A stretch of DNA of 64,000 nt from Arthrobacter rhizosphaerae (GTDB taxonomy: Bacteria > Actinomycetota > Actinomycetes > Actinomycetales > Micrococcaceae): the NCBI RefSeq assembly GCF_023062595.1, contig NZ_JALLAN010000020.1, positions 20,915 through 84,914 of the forward strand, in the 5' to 3' direction. Numbering within the stretch: the first letter of the stretch is position 1; the number at the start of each line of letters is the position of its first letter. The translations under genes and the position numbers were made by a program. A model generated the notes under the pieces. That model made no database searches and was not told the DNA's origin. It worked only from the letters and a program-made list of their open reading frames with translations. Shown here in pieces: positions 1 through 7,789 of the stretch.

Positions 1-747
1 CGGAGCACTCACCGCTGCCAGGGCAGGGATTCCGGCTAACGAAGCCTTTTGGACAAGCTCAAAGGAGGCCCGGCCCGAGACCTGTAATACTGTGCCGGCG
101 AGCGGAAGGAGTCGCTCCCTCAACGCCCAGCCCACAACTTTGTCCACAGCGTTGTGACGTCCCACGTCTTCCCGGAGGCAGAGGAGTTCAGCGTCGCCGT
201 CCTCCTGTATCCGGAAGAGACCGGCAGCATGGACTCCCCCTGTCGCGTCAAACAGCGACTGGGCCGCGCGAAGCCGATCGGGAAGGGAAGTGAGGGTGCC
301 GAGCGGTATCGACATGGTGTCTGCCGCCGGGCTGAACCGGGACGATTTCCTTACCGCCTCGATGGAGTCTGTGCCGCAGATGCCACAGGAACTCGATGTG
401 TAGACGTTCCTCCCGGTTTCCGGAACTGCCACGTCAGGCCGCAACTGCGCCTCCACCACGTTGAAGGTCTGCACGCCATTCTCGTCTTCGCCGGCGCAGA
501 ACCTCAATGAGACGAGCTGATCCGGGTCCCAGATGACACCCTCGGAAACGAGGAAACCTGCCACGAGGTCAAAATCATTTCCCGGGGTCCTCATCGTTAC
601 GGAGAAAGAAAGAGATCCAAGCCGGATCTCCAGAGGCTCCTCGACGGCCAGGACGTCCTCTTTATGCCGAACAGGGAAGTCAACTGCACCCGCAGAGCCG
701 TCCATGACGAACTTGTGAATTTTGCGGCGTACGCTCATGCGTCCCAT
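1..747 (-). CDS. fdhD: Formate dehydrogenase accessory sulfurtransferase FdhD (3' end off window)
   Basis: FdhD moves sulfur from a cysteine desulfurase to the molybdenum cofactor so that formate dehydrogenase becomes active. About 249 residues are visible and no stop is reached before the window edge. The family's redox motif SSCGICG lies near residue 120, and LCLREDVGRHNAVDKV, typical of FdhD, lies near residue 205. Two in-frame ATGs compete at 745-747 and 736-738, neither with a strong ribosome site. It is the last visible gene of the mobA-DUF6457-moeA-fdhD series, 83 bases after moeA, so it probably serves a formate dehydrogenase encoded outside the window. Confidence 0.9.
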   Translation of the reverse strand, partial: MGRMSVRRKIHKFVMDGSAGAVDFPVRHKEDVLAVEEPLEIRLGSLSFSVTMRTPGNDFDLVAGFLVSEGVIWDPDQLVSLRFCAGEDENGVQTFNVVEAQLRPDVAVPETGRNVYTSSSCGICGTDSIEAVRKSSRFSPAADTMSIPLGTLTSLPDRLRAAQSLFDATGGVHAAGLFRIQEDGDAELLCLREDVGRHNAVDKVVGWALRERLLPLAGTVLQVSGRASFELVQKASLAGIPALAAVSAP

Positions 748-830
748 GGTCAGCCCTGACTTTCGTTCATATCTCCATCATTGCAAGCGCGGGCGGGCTA
801 TGCCAGCGAGTCCTGTTCAGAAGGAAACGG

Positions 831-2297
831 TCAGTCCAGGAGTGCACTCCAGTCCACCGGTCCATCCGCCGCTGCACTTTTCCTGGCAGTCCTTTTGACG
901 GACTGTTTCCCTGCTGGCTTTCCGGCTCCCGCATCGGCAACGGATCCAGGGGCTGCAACGCCGGCGCCCCATGGCAATGCGAAAGCCGGAACCAGCTCCC
1001 CGAGTTGCACCCCATGGGGAGGTACCACCAGTACGCCGTCAGCGGAGGCAAGTCCGCGCATCATGCCTGGCCCCGCATGTTTCGCCGGCGAGGCCATGCC
1101 ATAGAGCAATCTGTACGGCACCAGCCGCGTTCGCCCGGGGTCCGGTTCGATCGTCGTCCCGCTGGGGACTTCGCTGACGGGAGTCATGGGCTGGTGTCCA
1201 AGGGCCGCCAGAAGGGGTGCCCCCACGGTCGACAGGGCCAGCATCGCCGCCAGCGGATTTCCTGGCAGGCCCAGGACGAATCTGCCATCCGGCAGTTCGG
1301 CGAGTACCACCGGGTGCCCGGGCCGCATAGCCACCCCGTCGATCAGGAGTCGTCCGCCCAGATCGGCGACGGCCTGCCGTAGATGGTCCGTGCCGCTGCG
1401 TCCGGTGCCTCCTGTGGTGATGACGACGTCGGCCGGCAAGCTTTCCGGGGCAGGGAGGCTTTCGGGGGCAGGCAGGCCGCCGTCAGGTTCAGGAATGCTG
1501 TCTTCCAGGCCCGCATGCCAATCGGCGTAGCCGTCCCCAATCCTGGCCTGGGAAGCGCAGATTCCCCCGAGCATGGCCACGACGGAGGCAAGTTGCGGTC
1601 CAAAGGTATCCCGAACCTGCCCAGGCGCGGGCAGGCCTTTGCTGACCACCTCCCCGCCCGTGAGAAGCAGCTTTACCACCGGTTTGCCCAGGACCTCGAC
1701 AGTGTCATGGCCTGCCAGGGCGGCAAGAGCAATGTGGGCGGGGTTCAGGACCGTGCCGCTCTGGACAAGGGTCTCACCGCTTAAGGCCTCCTCCCCCGCC
1801 TTACGGATGTGCTGGCCGTTCCGTGGTTCACCTGGACGTGCCCCGCCGCCTACAGCCAGGACAGGAAGCCCCTCATCGTCCGTTGTCAGAACTCCGCTTT
1901 CACTCCGCAGCACCGCTTTCGCACCGGGCGGGATAAGTCCTCCGGTAACAATTGGGCTGGCCTCATGCGGAGCCAACCGCTGTCCCGGTTCCGAGAGTAT
2001 CCAGGGTCCTGTGCCATTCACCGCCCAGCCGTCCATTGCCGACGACGCATAATGCGGGATGTCCTGCAGGGCCACGACGTCCGTTGCCAATGTCCTGCCG
2101 ATGGCGTCGGCGAGCCTCACCGGCCCGGCCGGAATGGGAGCGGCGCAGTCGAAGGAGGCCTGCCTGGCCTCTTGCCAGGTGTGCGCAAGATGCTGGGGAG
2201 TCCGGCTGCTGCCGTCGTCGGGCACTTCATTTTCTGCGTAAGGGTGGGAAGGGTCTGAGAGGCTTTCCCCCTCAGCCTCCGGAAGACCCGTTGTCAT
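831..2297 (-). CDS. moeA: Molybdopterin molybdenumtransferase MoeA
   Basis: MoeA inserts molybdate into adenylated molybdopterin in the last step of cofactor synthesis. Visible family motifs are the SAMDGWAV segment near residues 86-93, VVITTGGTGRSGTDHLRQ near 291-308, and GLPGNPLAAM near 345. At 488 residues it is longer than the usual 400-410. The excess is an N-terminal extension of about 45 residues, a proline/serine-rich insert with a tandem PAPESL repeat near 276-288, and a Lys/Ala-rich tail. Its ATG overlaps the stop of the DUF6457 gene as ATGA, which suggests translational coupling. Confidence 0.93.
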   Translation of the reverse strand: MTTGLPEAEGESLSDPSHPYAENEVPDDGSSRTPQHLAHTWQEARQASFDCAAPIPAGPVRLADAIGRTLATDVVALQDIPHYASSAMDGWAVNGTGPWILSEPGQRLAPHEASPIVTGGLIPPGAKAVLRSESGVLTTDDEGLPVLAVGGGARPGEPRNGQHIRKAGEEALSGETLVQSGTVLNPAHIALAALAGHDTVEVLGKPVVKLLLTGGEVVSKGLPAPGQVRDTFGPQLASVVAMLGGICASQARIGDGYADWHAGLEDSIPEPDGGLPAPESLPAPESLPADVVITTGGTGRSGTDHLRQAVADLGGRLLIDGVAMRPGHPVVLAELPDGRFVLGLPGNPLAAMLALSTVGAPLLAALGHQPMTPVSEVPSGTTIEPDPGRTRLVPYRLLYGMASPAKHAGPGMMRGLASADGVLVVPPHGVQLGELVPAFALPWGAGVAAPGSVADAGAGKPAGKQSVKRTARKSAAADGPVDWSALLD

Positions 2298-2635
2298 GCG
2301 CTGGGAACTCCGGTGTTTGCCGGCGGCCCGCCTGCGTAGTCCTTGGCAACGGTGCGGGCAACGCCGAGGGCTGCCTGCATTGAATGTGCATCATTGGCCT
2401 GCCCGGAACCAGATGCCAGGCCAGCCGCGAAACCGGCAATGAACGTGGTCAGCGGGGCGGCGGGCCGGACGATGGAGTGCGCGGCCACTCCGGCCACCGC
2501 GAGTACTTCGTTGATGTCCACTTCAACGTTCTCCAGTTCGAAGGCCTGAAGCAACGCCCGGCACCACTCTTCCAGCGTTTCATCCTGGCTTTTCACGAAC
2601 TGCCTCCAAAAATCACCTGTCGTTGTGGGCACCAC
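2294..2635 (-). CDS. DUF6457 protein between mobA and moeA
   Basis: A 113-residue, mostly alpha-helical protein with no catalytic motif I recognise. It fits DUF6457, an actinobacterial domain found, to my recollection, beside or fused to MobA-type nucleotidyltransferases. The middle (VDINEVLAVAGVAAHSIVR) is conserved-looking, and an Ala/Gly-rich helix near residues 60-75 could be a surface for binding a partner. It starts with GTG, 20 bases after mobA stops, and its TGA overlaps the moeA ATG. The tight placement implies a role in molybdenum-cofactor work, but the biochemical function is unknown. Confidence 0.8.
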   Translation of the reverse strand: MVPTTTGDFWRQFVKSQDETLEEWCRALLQAFELENVEVDINEVLAVAGVAAHSIVRPAAPLTTFIAGFAAGLASGSGQANDAHSMQAALGVARTVAKDYAGGPPANTGVPSA

Positions 2636-2655
2636 AACCGGTCTGAGCCTGGCCT

Positions 2656-3297
2656 TTACTGCTCCCGGTTGGACACCCCTAGTGCGGCGGCATCGTCCCA
2701 GGTGTCCACATCGTCCGTGGATCCCGAAGGAACGGTAACCAGCCTCACGTCAAGCCTAGCAAGGAGCCAGAAAACGGAGGCGTCCCTTAGGCCGCCCCGC
2801 AGATGGGCCTCGTCGACGGCGCGTAACAGCGAATCAGTCCGGTAAAGTCCCGCAAGAGGCTGCTTCCTGCCCTCTTGGGTCACCGCCATCACTCCGTCGC
2901 TGCCCGAAGCATGGTTGGCTCCGGCAGCGGTGACGTCCACGTTTCTCCGAAGTACCTGAACCGCGGCTGCTGAGTGAGGCATGTCGCACGCCAGGATCAG
3001 GGTGAGCGGGGCCGGCGTTCCGCTAGGGTCCTCGGCCAGGGCTCCCAGCCCTGCTGCAATCGCTGACGCTGGACCTGAAAACGGCGGGTCCTCCCTGCAC
3101 GCCAGGACTCCTGCCGGCAGTACCCCTGGGTCCGGACCTACCACAACAGTCTTAGCCGCTCCTTCCGCGGCTCGAAGGGCCCGCGCGAGGAGGGTTTCGC
3201 CGTCGTACATCAACCCCGATTTGGGCACACCGCCCAGACGGGAGGAACGGCCACCGGCCAGGATTACGGCATCAAAGGCCGCAGACATTGGTTCCAC
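2656..3297 (-). CDS. mobA: Molybdenum cofactor guanylyltransferase-like protein (MobA family)
   Basis: MobA attaches GMP to molybdopterin to form the dinucleotide cofactor. The N-terminal nucleotide-binding loop LAGGRSSRLGG (residues 13-23) is followed by PKS, whose lysine is the usual NTP contact. ACDMPH near residue 104 supplies the metal-binding Asp. At 213 residues it is family-sized. GTG at 3295-3297 or ATG at 3286-3288 could start it, and neither has a clear ribosome site. It is the first gene of the cluster. A MocA-type cytidylyltransferase is possible but less likely given the neighbours. Confidence 0.82.
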   Translation of the reverse strand: MEPMSAAFDAVILAGGRSSRLGGVPKSGLMYDGETLLARALRAAEGAAKTVVVGPDPGVLPAGVLACREDPPFSGPASAIAAGLGALAEDPSGTPAPLTLILACDMPHSAAAVQVLRRNVDVTAAGANHASGSDGVMAVTQEGRKQPLAGLYRTDSLLRAVDEAHLRGGLRDASVFWLLARLDVRLVTVPSGSTDDVDTWDDAAALGVSNREQ

Positions 3298-3361
3298 AAG
3301 ATAAGCCTATGCGGCCTGTGAAGGCTACAAGGCAACGCCGCCGGGAGGTCTGTGGAAATCC

Positions 3362-3868
3362 CTAGGCTGCGGATTCCGGGAGCAGGAACGGATCCCATTC
3401 GGGCGTTGGTTTCTCAAGCTCTTTGATCTGCCAGATTGTGCCTACCGGAGGTGCAGGCGAAAACCTCAGCTTCCAGCCCATCTCGGAAGGTGTATGGTCC
3501 CCCTTCGCGTTGTTGCAACGCAGGCAGGCGGCCACAAGGTTGTCCCATGAATGAGCGCCGCCCCTGGACTTGGGGTGGACGTGATCTATCGTGTGGGCAG
3601 CTTTGCCGCAGTAGGCGCAGCGGTGTCCGTCACGGCGCAGCACCCCCCGCCGGCTCACTGCCGTCGCAGTGTTGTACCGTGGCCGGATATAGCGGTTAAG
3701 CAGGATCACGGATGGCCGGCCCAGGATCTCCTGCGGTCCGACGACGGGATCGTCGCCTTCGGCCACAACACTGGCTTTTCCAGCGAGCACAAGCACCAGC
3801 GCCCGGCGGAAGGTGACTACCGCCAGCGGTTCATATCCAGCATTCAGAACGAGTGTGCGCATGCGCAT
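3362..3868 (-). CDS. HNH endonuclease family protein
   Basis: A 168-residue protein with a single HNH nuclease domain in its second half. CAYCG, then HTIDHVHPKSRGG with the catalytic His, then WDNLVAACLRCNNAKGD supply the zinc-binding Cys pairs and the HNH residues (roughly 84-124). The N-terminal half (VLNAGYEPLAVV) is typical of the stand-alone actinobacterial form, whose function is not established. A good ribosome site (GAAGAGGT) lies just before the ATG. There is no methylase, toxin or phage gene next to it, so I would not call it a restriction enzyme. Confidence 0.85.
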   Translation of the reverse strand: MRMRTLVLNAGYEPLAVVTFRRALVLVLAGKASVVAEGDDPVVGPQEILGRPSVILLNRYIRPRYNTATAVSRRGVLRRDGHRCAYCGKAAHTIDHVHPKSRGGAHSWDNLVAACLRCNNAKGDHTPSEMGWKLRFSPAPPVGTIWQIKELEKPTPEWDPFLLPESAA

Positions 3869-4030
3869 ACCTCTTCACGGCCGCACCCGTCAGGGGCACG
3901 AGGGCCGGCTGCCCTCGGCATGTCCGGGCTAAGGATCGACATCACCAGAGTAAACACTGAATGCCCGAATTGCCGAATCCGGTTGGGAAACCAGGACCGT
4001 GTTGCCTGCTCCGGATTGCCGCGAACGGCA

Positions 4031-4063
4031 GAATGGTCCCTGCCGCAGTGGCAGGGACCATTC
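4031..4063 (-). terminator. Stem-loop terminator of the beta-helix gene
   Basis: A perfect 14-bp stem, GAATGGTCCCTGCC pairing with its complement, closed by the 5-base loop GCAGT. It lies about 40 bases past the stop of the minus-strand beta-helix gene. No long T-run follows, so termination strength is uncertain. Confidence 0.75.
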
Positions 4064-4101
4064 CGAAGTGTCCGGTTGTGGTTTTGCAGCCGGCCGTGGT
4101 C

Positions 4102-5412
4102 TTAGTGGTACCGGAACCAACCGTTGCGGGGTGTCACACCCGAGATGTCGCCCATATTGTTTCTGTCGAAGACGCGTGCCTGGACGCCGCCGAAGAACAC
4201 CTTTGGCATGGTCCTGATTTGCTGGGTCGGGTAGACGTCCGGGACCATGATCGACAACGAGCCGGGAGAATTTTCGCTACGGTCAAAGATGGGATCGTGG
4301 ATTTGCGCGTCCAGCAGATCCGAATAGGAATTGGCGAAGGACAGATGCAGCCCGCTATCCTCGGTGAGCTTCTGATCTGAGTAGCGCCCCGCAACGATCA
4401 GCTTCGGGCGTATGTGGCGGATCACGCCGGTGGTGTTTTCGTGATTGATTCCACACGACGTCAACGAACCGCCGCCCGTACCTTGGGTCCAGGTGTGGAG
4501 GTCCTCGGTGTAGATGTTCTCCGTCTTCCAGAAGGTCACCATTCCGGAGATACCGTGATGGGCATAAACACGCTTGACGACGGCATCACGGGAGTTGTTG
4601 TAGCCCAGAGCCGAGGCGCCAACACGGAGCCCTGTCACGGCATCGCGGTTGTCGAACTCGCAATCCTCAACCAGCATGTTGTTGCAGTAGTTCTGGCCGA
4701 GGCTGAATGTCTCGCCGGGTGGGTAGTTTGCATAGCCCCGGTTGGCGCCGTGGAACTTGATGCGCCGGAACGTGGCGTTCGGTGTGTTGGCGATACCGAA
4801 GCCGTTGTAGTGATGCCCCTGCTCTGTTCCTATGAAACTAAAGTCTTGGAATACGGGTGACTGACTGCCGTTGGCCATAAACCACATGAACAGCGGGTTG
4901 GTCCCGCTGGAAGGTTCCACGTGCGCTTGGGTTGACGAGTTGGGAATCATCCGGAAACGTGTGACACCCACACCCGATCCAGCGATACCTTTCAATCCCA
5001 CAGGAAGGCGGATTCCGTCATGCCACCCCGTTGGGCTCCTGAAGTCCGTCCAAGTGAATTCACCCGCGGGAAAAGTGATGATCTTTCCAGCAGGCACCTT
5101 GTTGAAAACGCTCTGGAGAGAATCACCGGGCACGAACAGATCTTCGTAGCGGACATACTCAGGACCGGAAGGCCGCATCACCGTTCCAGTATCTGTCAAA
5201 GCAGGCTCTGTGGGGCTTGCTGTGGGGGTTGCGGTAGGGGTTTCTGTAGGCGTGGGAGTGGATGCGTCCGTCTGGCGGTGGAGTCCCCACGCGTGACCAT
5301 CGGGATCGGCGGCAGCTGTGACGCCGAATACTGCGAGAGCCCCGGCGCCGGCGATAAAGAACCGGCGATCAATGGGTTTGCTGTTGGTGCTCAAATGCTT
5401 GGGATGTTTCAT
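4102..5412 (-). CDS. Secreted right-handed beta-helix protein, function unknown
   Basis: A 436-residue exported protein. The N-terminus has a Tat-like signal (twin Arg at 16-17, then FFIAGAGALAVFG), followed by a Thr/Pro-rich linker near 51-70 that may span the cell wall. The rest has features of a parallel beta-helix: many Asn/Gly turns and serial short strands such as NATFRRIKFHG and NMLVEDCEFDN. Pectate-lyase-like and phage-tailspike folds look like this, but I see no catalytic signature, so no enzyme is assigned. A clear AAGGAAG ribosome site precedes the ATG. The surrounding DNA is AT-richer than its neighbours, which may indicate transfer. Confidence 0.72.
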   Translation of the reverse strand: MKHPKHLSTNSKPIDRRFFIAGAGALAVFGVTAAADPDGHAWGLHRQTDASTPTPTETPTATPTASPTEPALTDTGTVMRPSGPEYVRYEDLFVPGDSLQSVFNKVPAGKIITFPAGEFTWTDFRSPTGWHDGIRLPVGLKGIAGSGVGVTRFRMIPNSSTQAHVEPSSGTNPLFMWFMANGSQSPVFQDFSFIGTEQGHHYNGFGIANTPNATFRRIKFHGANRGYANYPPGETFSLGQNYCNNMLVEDCEFDNRDAVTGLRVGASALGYNNSRDAVVKRVYAHHGISGMVTFWKTENIYTEDLHTWTQGTGGGSLTSCGINHENTTGVIRHIRPKLIVAGRYSDQKLTEDSGLHLSFANSYSDLLDAQIHDPIFDRSENSPGSLSIMVPDVYPTQQIRTMPKVFFGGVQARVFDRNNMGDISGVTPRNGWFRYH

Positions 5413-5905
5413 CGTTCTTCCTTACTGGGGGTTTGGCCGAGCGAATTGGTCTGGATGAGGGTATGGGTCATCGCAGTGGGTGTTTTCGGTTTAGGAAGCA
5501 GTGCTCAAGTAATCACAAGGACTGCTTCAGAAGATTGCCGCAGGTCCGGCAGGGCTCTGCTTGGGAAATCACGCTCGAAGCGCAGCAGGGATCGGTTGGG
5601 ATACACCGAATATATGGTCGAAGATTCGTACCGAACATGATTGTGCTCGATTGCAGAATCCGTCGTATTCCAATCCCGGCCATAAATGACAGGGATGGGG
5701 TGTGGCAGCAGCGCCTTCCGGCGAAGCTCCGGGCAAGGACGCATTGAGCGTGTGCCGTAACTCCCGGACAACGGAGTTGCCGGGTGCTTCTTTCGAGAAA
5801 AGCAGAGGGGATCGAGCCCGGTATAAACCGACCCCAATCCCCTCATCCAGCCAATGACACCAGGAGCGTCAAATGGCTGGCTTGTAACTCAAACTTTTGG
5901 TGTCG
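5413..5905. other. Intergenic region between the beta-helix gene and the first hydrolase
   Basis: About 490 bases with no convincing gene. It is AT-richer than the surroundings and must hold the promoter of the minus-strand beta-helix gene and the 3' end of the hydrolase transcript. A 6-bp stem (AACTCC with GGAGTT) lies near 5759-5778. A 113-codon minus-strand reading frame at 5505-5846 has no ribosome site and a composition unlike real genes here. Confidence 0.6.
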
Positions 5906-6664
5906 TTAGCCGCCTACGCGGATAAAGACCGGGCCGGAGCCGACGTTGACGCTGAACAGGGCAGTGGTTCCGCCATTCCAGCCACCGTGAACTGCCTGGC
6001 CGTTGCCGACGTAAACCGCGATGTGGGCCATGCCCATTCCGCCGTTCTCGTAGTACGCAAGGTCACCGGGCTGAGCTTCGGCAGCGCTGACCGTGCGGCC
6101 GAGGGACAGGTAACCTGCCGGCCAGCCGTGGTAGTTGATGCCGACGGCAGCCAGGGAGTTGGTTGCCAGCATGGTGCAGTCCTGGGCAACGCCGAGCTGT
6201 GCATACGCGGCGGCGGCGATCGAAGCGCCCAGGCCGCTTGAGGCTGCGGGGGCGGCAGGAGCCGAGACGGCAGCTGCGACAGACGCGTTGGCGGCGACGG
6301 GCGCTGCCGGGGCGGCTTCCTGCACCTCGACGACGGGCTTGGGTGCTTCGACGACAGGAGCCGGCGTGGTTGAGACAGCAGGCTTCTCGTAGGAGATAGC
6401 AATCGTGGAAGCAGCTGAGATTGTCGCCGGAGTGGCGGACTTCACTTCGAGGGTGGACGCAGAGGTGGATTCGCGCTGAACGCTGGTGTCTGCCGCGTTG
6501 GCGGCAATTCCACTGGTCAGGACCAGGCCGGAGGCAGCAGCGATAACCGCAGCCTGACGGCCCACACCACCGGCGTTGTCGCCGACGGACTTGGCAATGA
6601 CAGCCAGCGAGTTGGTCTTGGTGACCTCGGCGCGGTGCCGTGCAATGGTTGCACGTGTAGTCAT
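5906..6664 (-). CDS. Exported NlpC/P60 peptidoglycan hydrolase, DCT variant
   Basis: A 252-residue secreted cell-wall hydrolase. An N-terminal cytosolic stretch (residues 1-35) precedes a hydrophobic export segment ending near ANAADT (about 59). An Ala/Pro/Val-rich linker follows, then a C-terminal NlpC/P60 domain from about residue 145. The catalytic Cys is in QDCTML, where most relatives have DCSG. The His lies in MAHIAVYVG and the third polar residue in VHGG. It has no riboswitch directly ahead and starts 100 bases after the next hydrolase gene, so the two are probably co-transcribed. The altered Cys loop suggests different peptide specificity. Confidence 0.87.
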   Translation of the reverse strand: MTTRATIARHRAEVTKTNSLAVIAKSVGDNAGGVGRQAAVIAAASGLVLTSGIAANAADTSVQRESTSASTLEVKSATPATISAASTIAISYEKPAVSTTPAPVVEAPKPVVEVQEAAPAAPVAANASVAAAVSAPAAPAASSGLGASIAAAAYAQLGVAQDCTMLATNSLAAVGINYHGWPAGYLSLGRTVSAAEAQPGDLAYYENGGMGMAHIAVYVGNGQAVHGGWNGGTTALFSVNVGSGPVFIRVGG

Positions 6665-6764
6665 TAATTTTCTCTCTTTCGTATTCCTCGGACCGCGGGG
6701 CAGGCCGTGGGCTATGGACGCTCCGGCATCTTGGGGGTAGGCCGGAACGCCCCGAACGGGTTAC

Positions 6765-7478
6765 TTAGCGAAGGGTGTAAAACGAGGAGGTGCCTGTTGC
6801 AGACACCGCGTGCAGGAGCGTGCCCTGCGAGGGGTTCAGCGCGCTGATCATCATGCCGTTGCCAACGTAGATACCAACGTGGGCACCGCCGTTTTGCATG
6901 ACCAGGTCACCGGGGGCGGGAGTGGAAGTGGGCGTCATGGACGTCCAGGCATTCGTACGGGGGATGCTGATGCCGGCCTGGGCGTAAACCCACTGGGTAA
7001 AGCCTGAGCAGTCCCAGCCACTGGGAGTGGTGCCGCCCCACAGGTAGGGGCTGCCGATGCCGGTGTAGGCGATTGCTGCCAAGCCCGATGCAGCCGCTGA
7101 CGAGGCGGCCGGCTTCTCGGTGGTGGCAGCCAGCTCGATTCCCGGCTCCTCGGACTGTGCCTTGACAGTCTCGATCTTCGGCGCTGCCTCGGTGGTCACG
7201 GACGGACGCTCGAACACAACCTTGGCGGTCGGCTCGGCGGTTACCGCGATCTGGGTGGACTGTGAGCCTGATTCCGCGGTGGCGGCAACTCCAGGATTGC
7301 CCTCCGCTGCATTGGCTGGCAGGCCGGCAGCAAGAATGAGCCCTGAAGCAGCTGCAACGACAGCAGCTTGGCGACCAAAGGTTCCCGCGTTGTTAGCAAC
7401 GGCTTTAGACACGGAACCCAAGGGGTTCATGCGCACCGATTGAGCACGGTGGCGCGCAGCATTGTGGCGTGAAGACAC
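6765..7478 (-). CDS. Exported NlpC/P60 D,L-endopeptidase under a c-di-AMP riboswitch
   Basis: A 237-residue secreted endopeptidase expected to cut peptidoglycan stem peptides. The N-terminus (VSSRHNAARHRAQS, then an export segment ending at LPANAAEG) closely parallels the 5906-6664 protein, so the two are paralogs. The C-terminal NlpC/P60 domain has WDCSGFTQWVY (catalytic Cys), GAHVGIYVG (His) and a conserved start GSPYLWGG. I chose the GTG at 7476-7478 because GGAGAGG lies 8 bases ahead of it and the start then matches the paralog. A TTG six codons upstream is closer to the riboswitch but poorly placed relative to the ribosome site. Confidence 0.9.
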   Translation of the reverse strand: MSSRHNAARHRAQSVRMNPLGSVSKAVANNAGTFGRQAAVVAAASGLILAAGLPANAAEGNPGVAATAESGSQSTQIAVTAEPTAKVVFERPSVTTEAAPKIETVKAQSEEPGIELAATTEKPAASSAAASGLAAIAYTGIGSPYLWGGTTPSGWDCSGFTQWVYAQAGISIPRTNAWTSMTPTSTPAPGDLVMQNGGAHVGIYVGNGMMISALNPSQGTLLHAVSATGTSSFYTLR

Positions 7479-7496
7479 GAAAGTAGCCTCTCCCAA

Positions 7497-7666
7497 TGCC
7501 TACGAGGTGAGCTGTCGGATTCGGATGGGAGTCACCCGGCCACTTGGCTTCCTGAGAAGCTTCGCGACTTAACCCCAAGGTCTTCTTGCGAAGACCAAAA
7601 TTGGTTCCCCCGCCTCTGCCAGACGATGTAATGCGAACGGACCTTGAGCGGTGGCAGAGTTAGGCA
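7497..7666 (-). ncRNA. c-di-AMP riboswitch (ydaO/yuaA type) upstream of the NlpC/P60 gene
   Basis: On the minus strand the leader carries the family hallmarks in order: CTCTGCC, then GGCAGAGGCGGGGGAACC, GGGGTTAAG, and near the 3' end CCGAATCCGACAGCTCACC followed by TCGTAGGCA. The closing helix is visible as TGCCTA (7661-7666) pairing with TAGGCA (7497-7502). The aptamer ends 18 bases before the chosen GTG, and the ribosome site lies right after it. ydaO-type RNAs bind c-di-AMP and usually turn off wall-hydrolase or osmolyte genes. Confidence 0.92.
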
Positions 7667-7680
7667 ATCCACTCAAGAGC

Positions 7681-7701
7681 GCCAACTTCGGAAAAGTTGG
7701 C
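7681..7701 (-). other. Short hairpin just upstream of the first riboswitch
   Basis: A perfect 8-bp stem, GCCAACTT with AAGTTGGC, and loop CGGAA. It lies between the M23 gene's stop (7790) and the riboswitch (7666). It could be a weak terminator for the M23 transcript or the 5' end of the riboswitch transcript. No T-run follows. Confidence 0.5.
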
Positions 7702-7732
7702 GTGGTTTAGACGGTACAGGACTTTGGATTGA

Positions 7733-7760
7733 ATGTCACATTCAGGTCACGGCATGTCAC
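7733..7760 (-). promoter_or_regulatory. Three phased GTGAC direct repeats, possible MtrA box
   Basis: On the minus strand GTGAC occurs three times in the same orientation, separated by 5 and 6 bases (start-to-start 10 and 11), about 70 bases upstream of the first riboswitch. MtrA-type response regulators in actinobacteria bind paired GTNAC direct repeats with about 5-base spacing and control wall hydrolases. The assignment to MtrA is inference. Confidence 0.5.
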
Positions 7761-7789
7761 AGGAAACTGAGAGTAATCCATCGTCTAAG

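Noticed and set aside
5505..5846. 113-codon minus-strand frame upstream of the beta-helix gene
   Set aside because: No ribosome site, no domain, and a run of atypical residues; this DNA is better read as intergenic.
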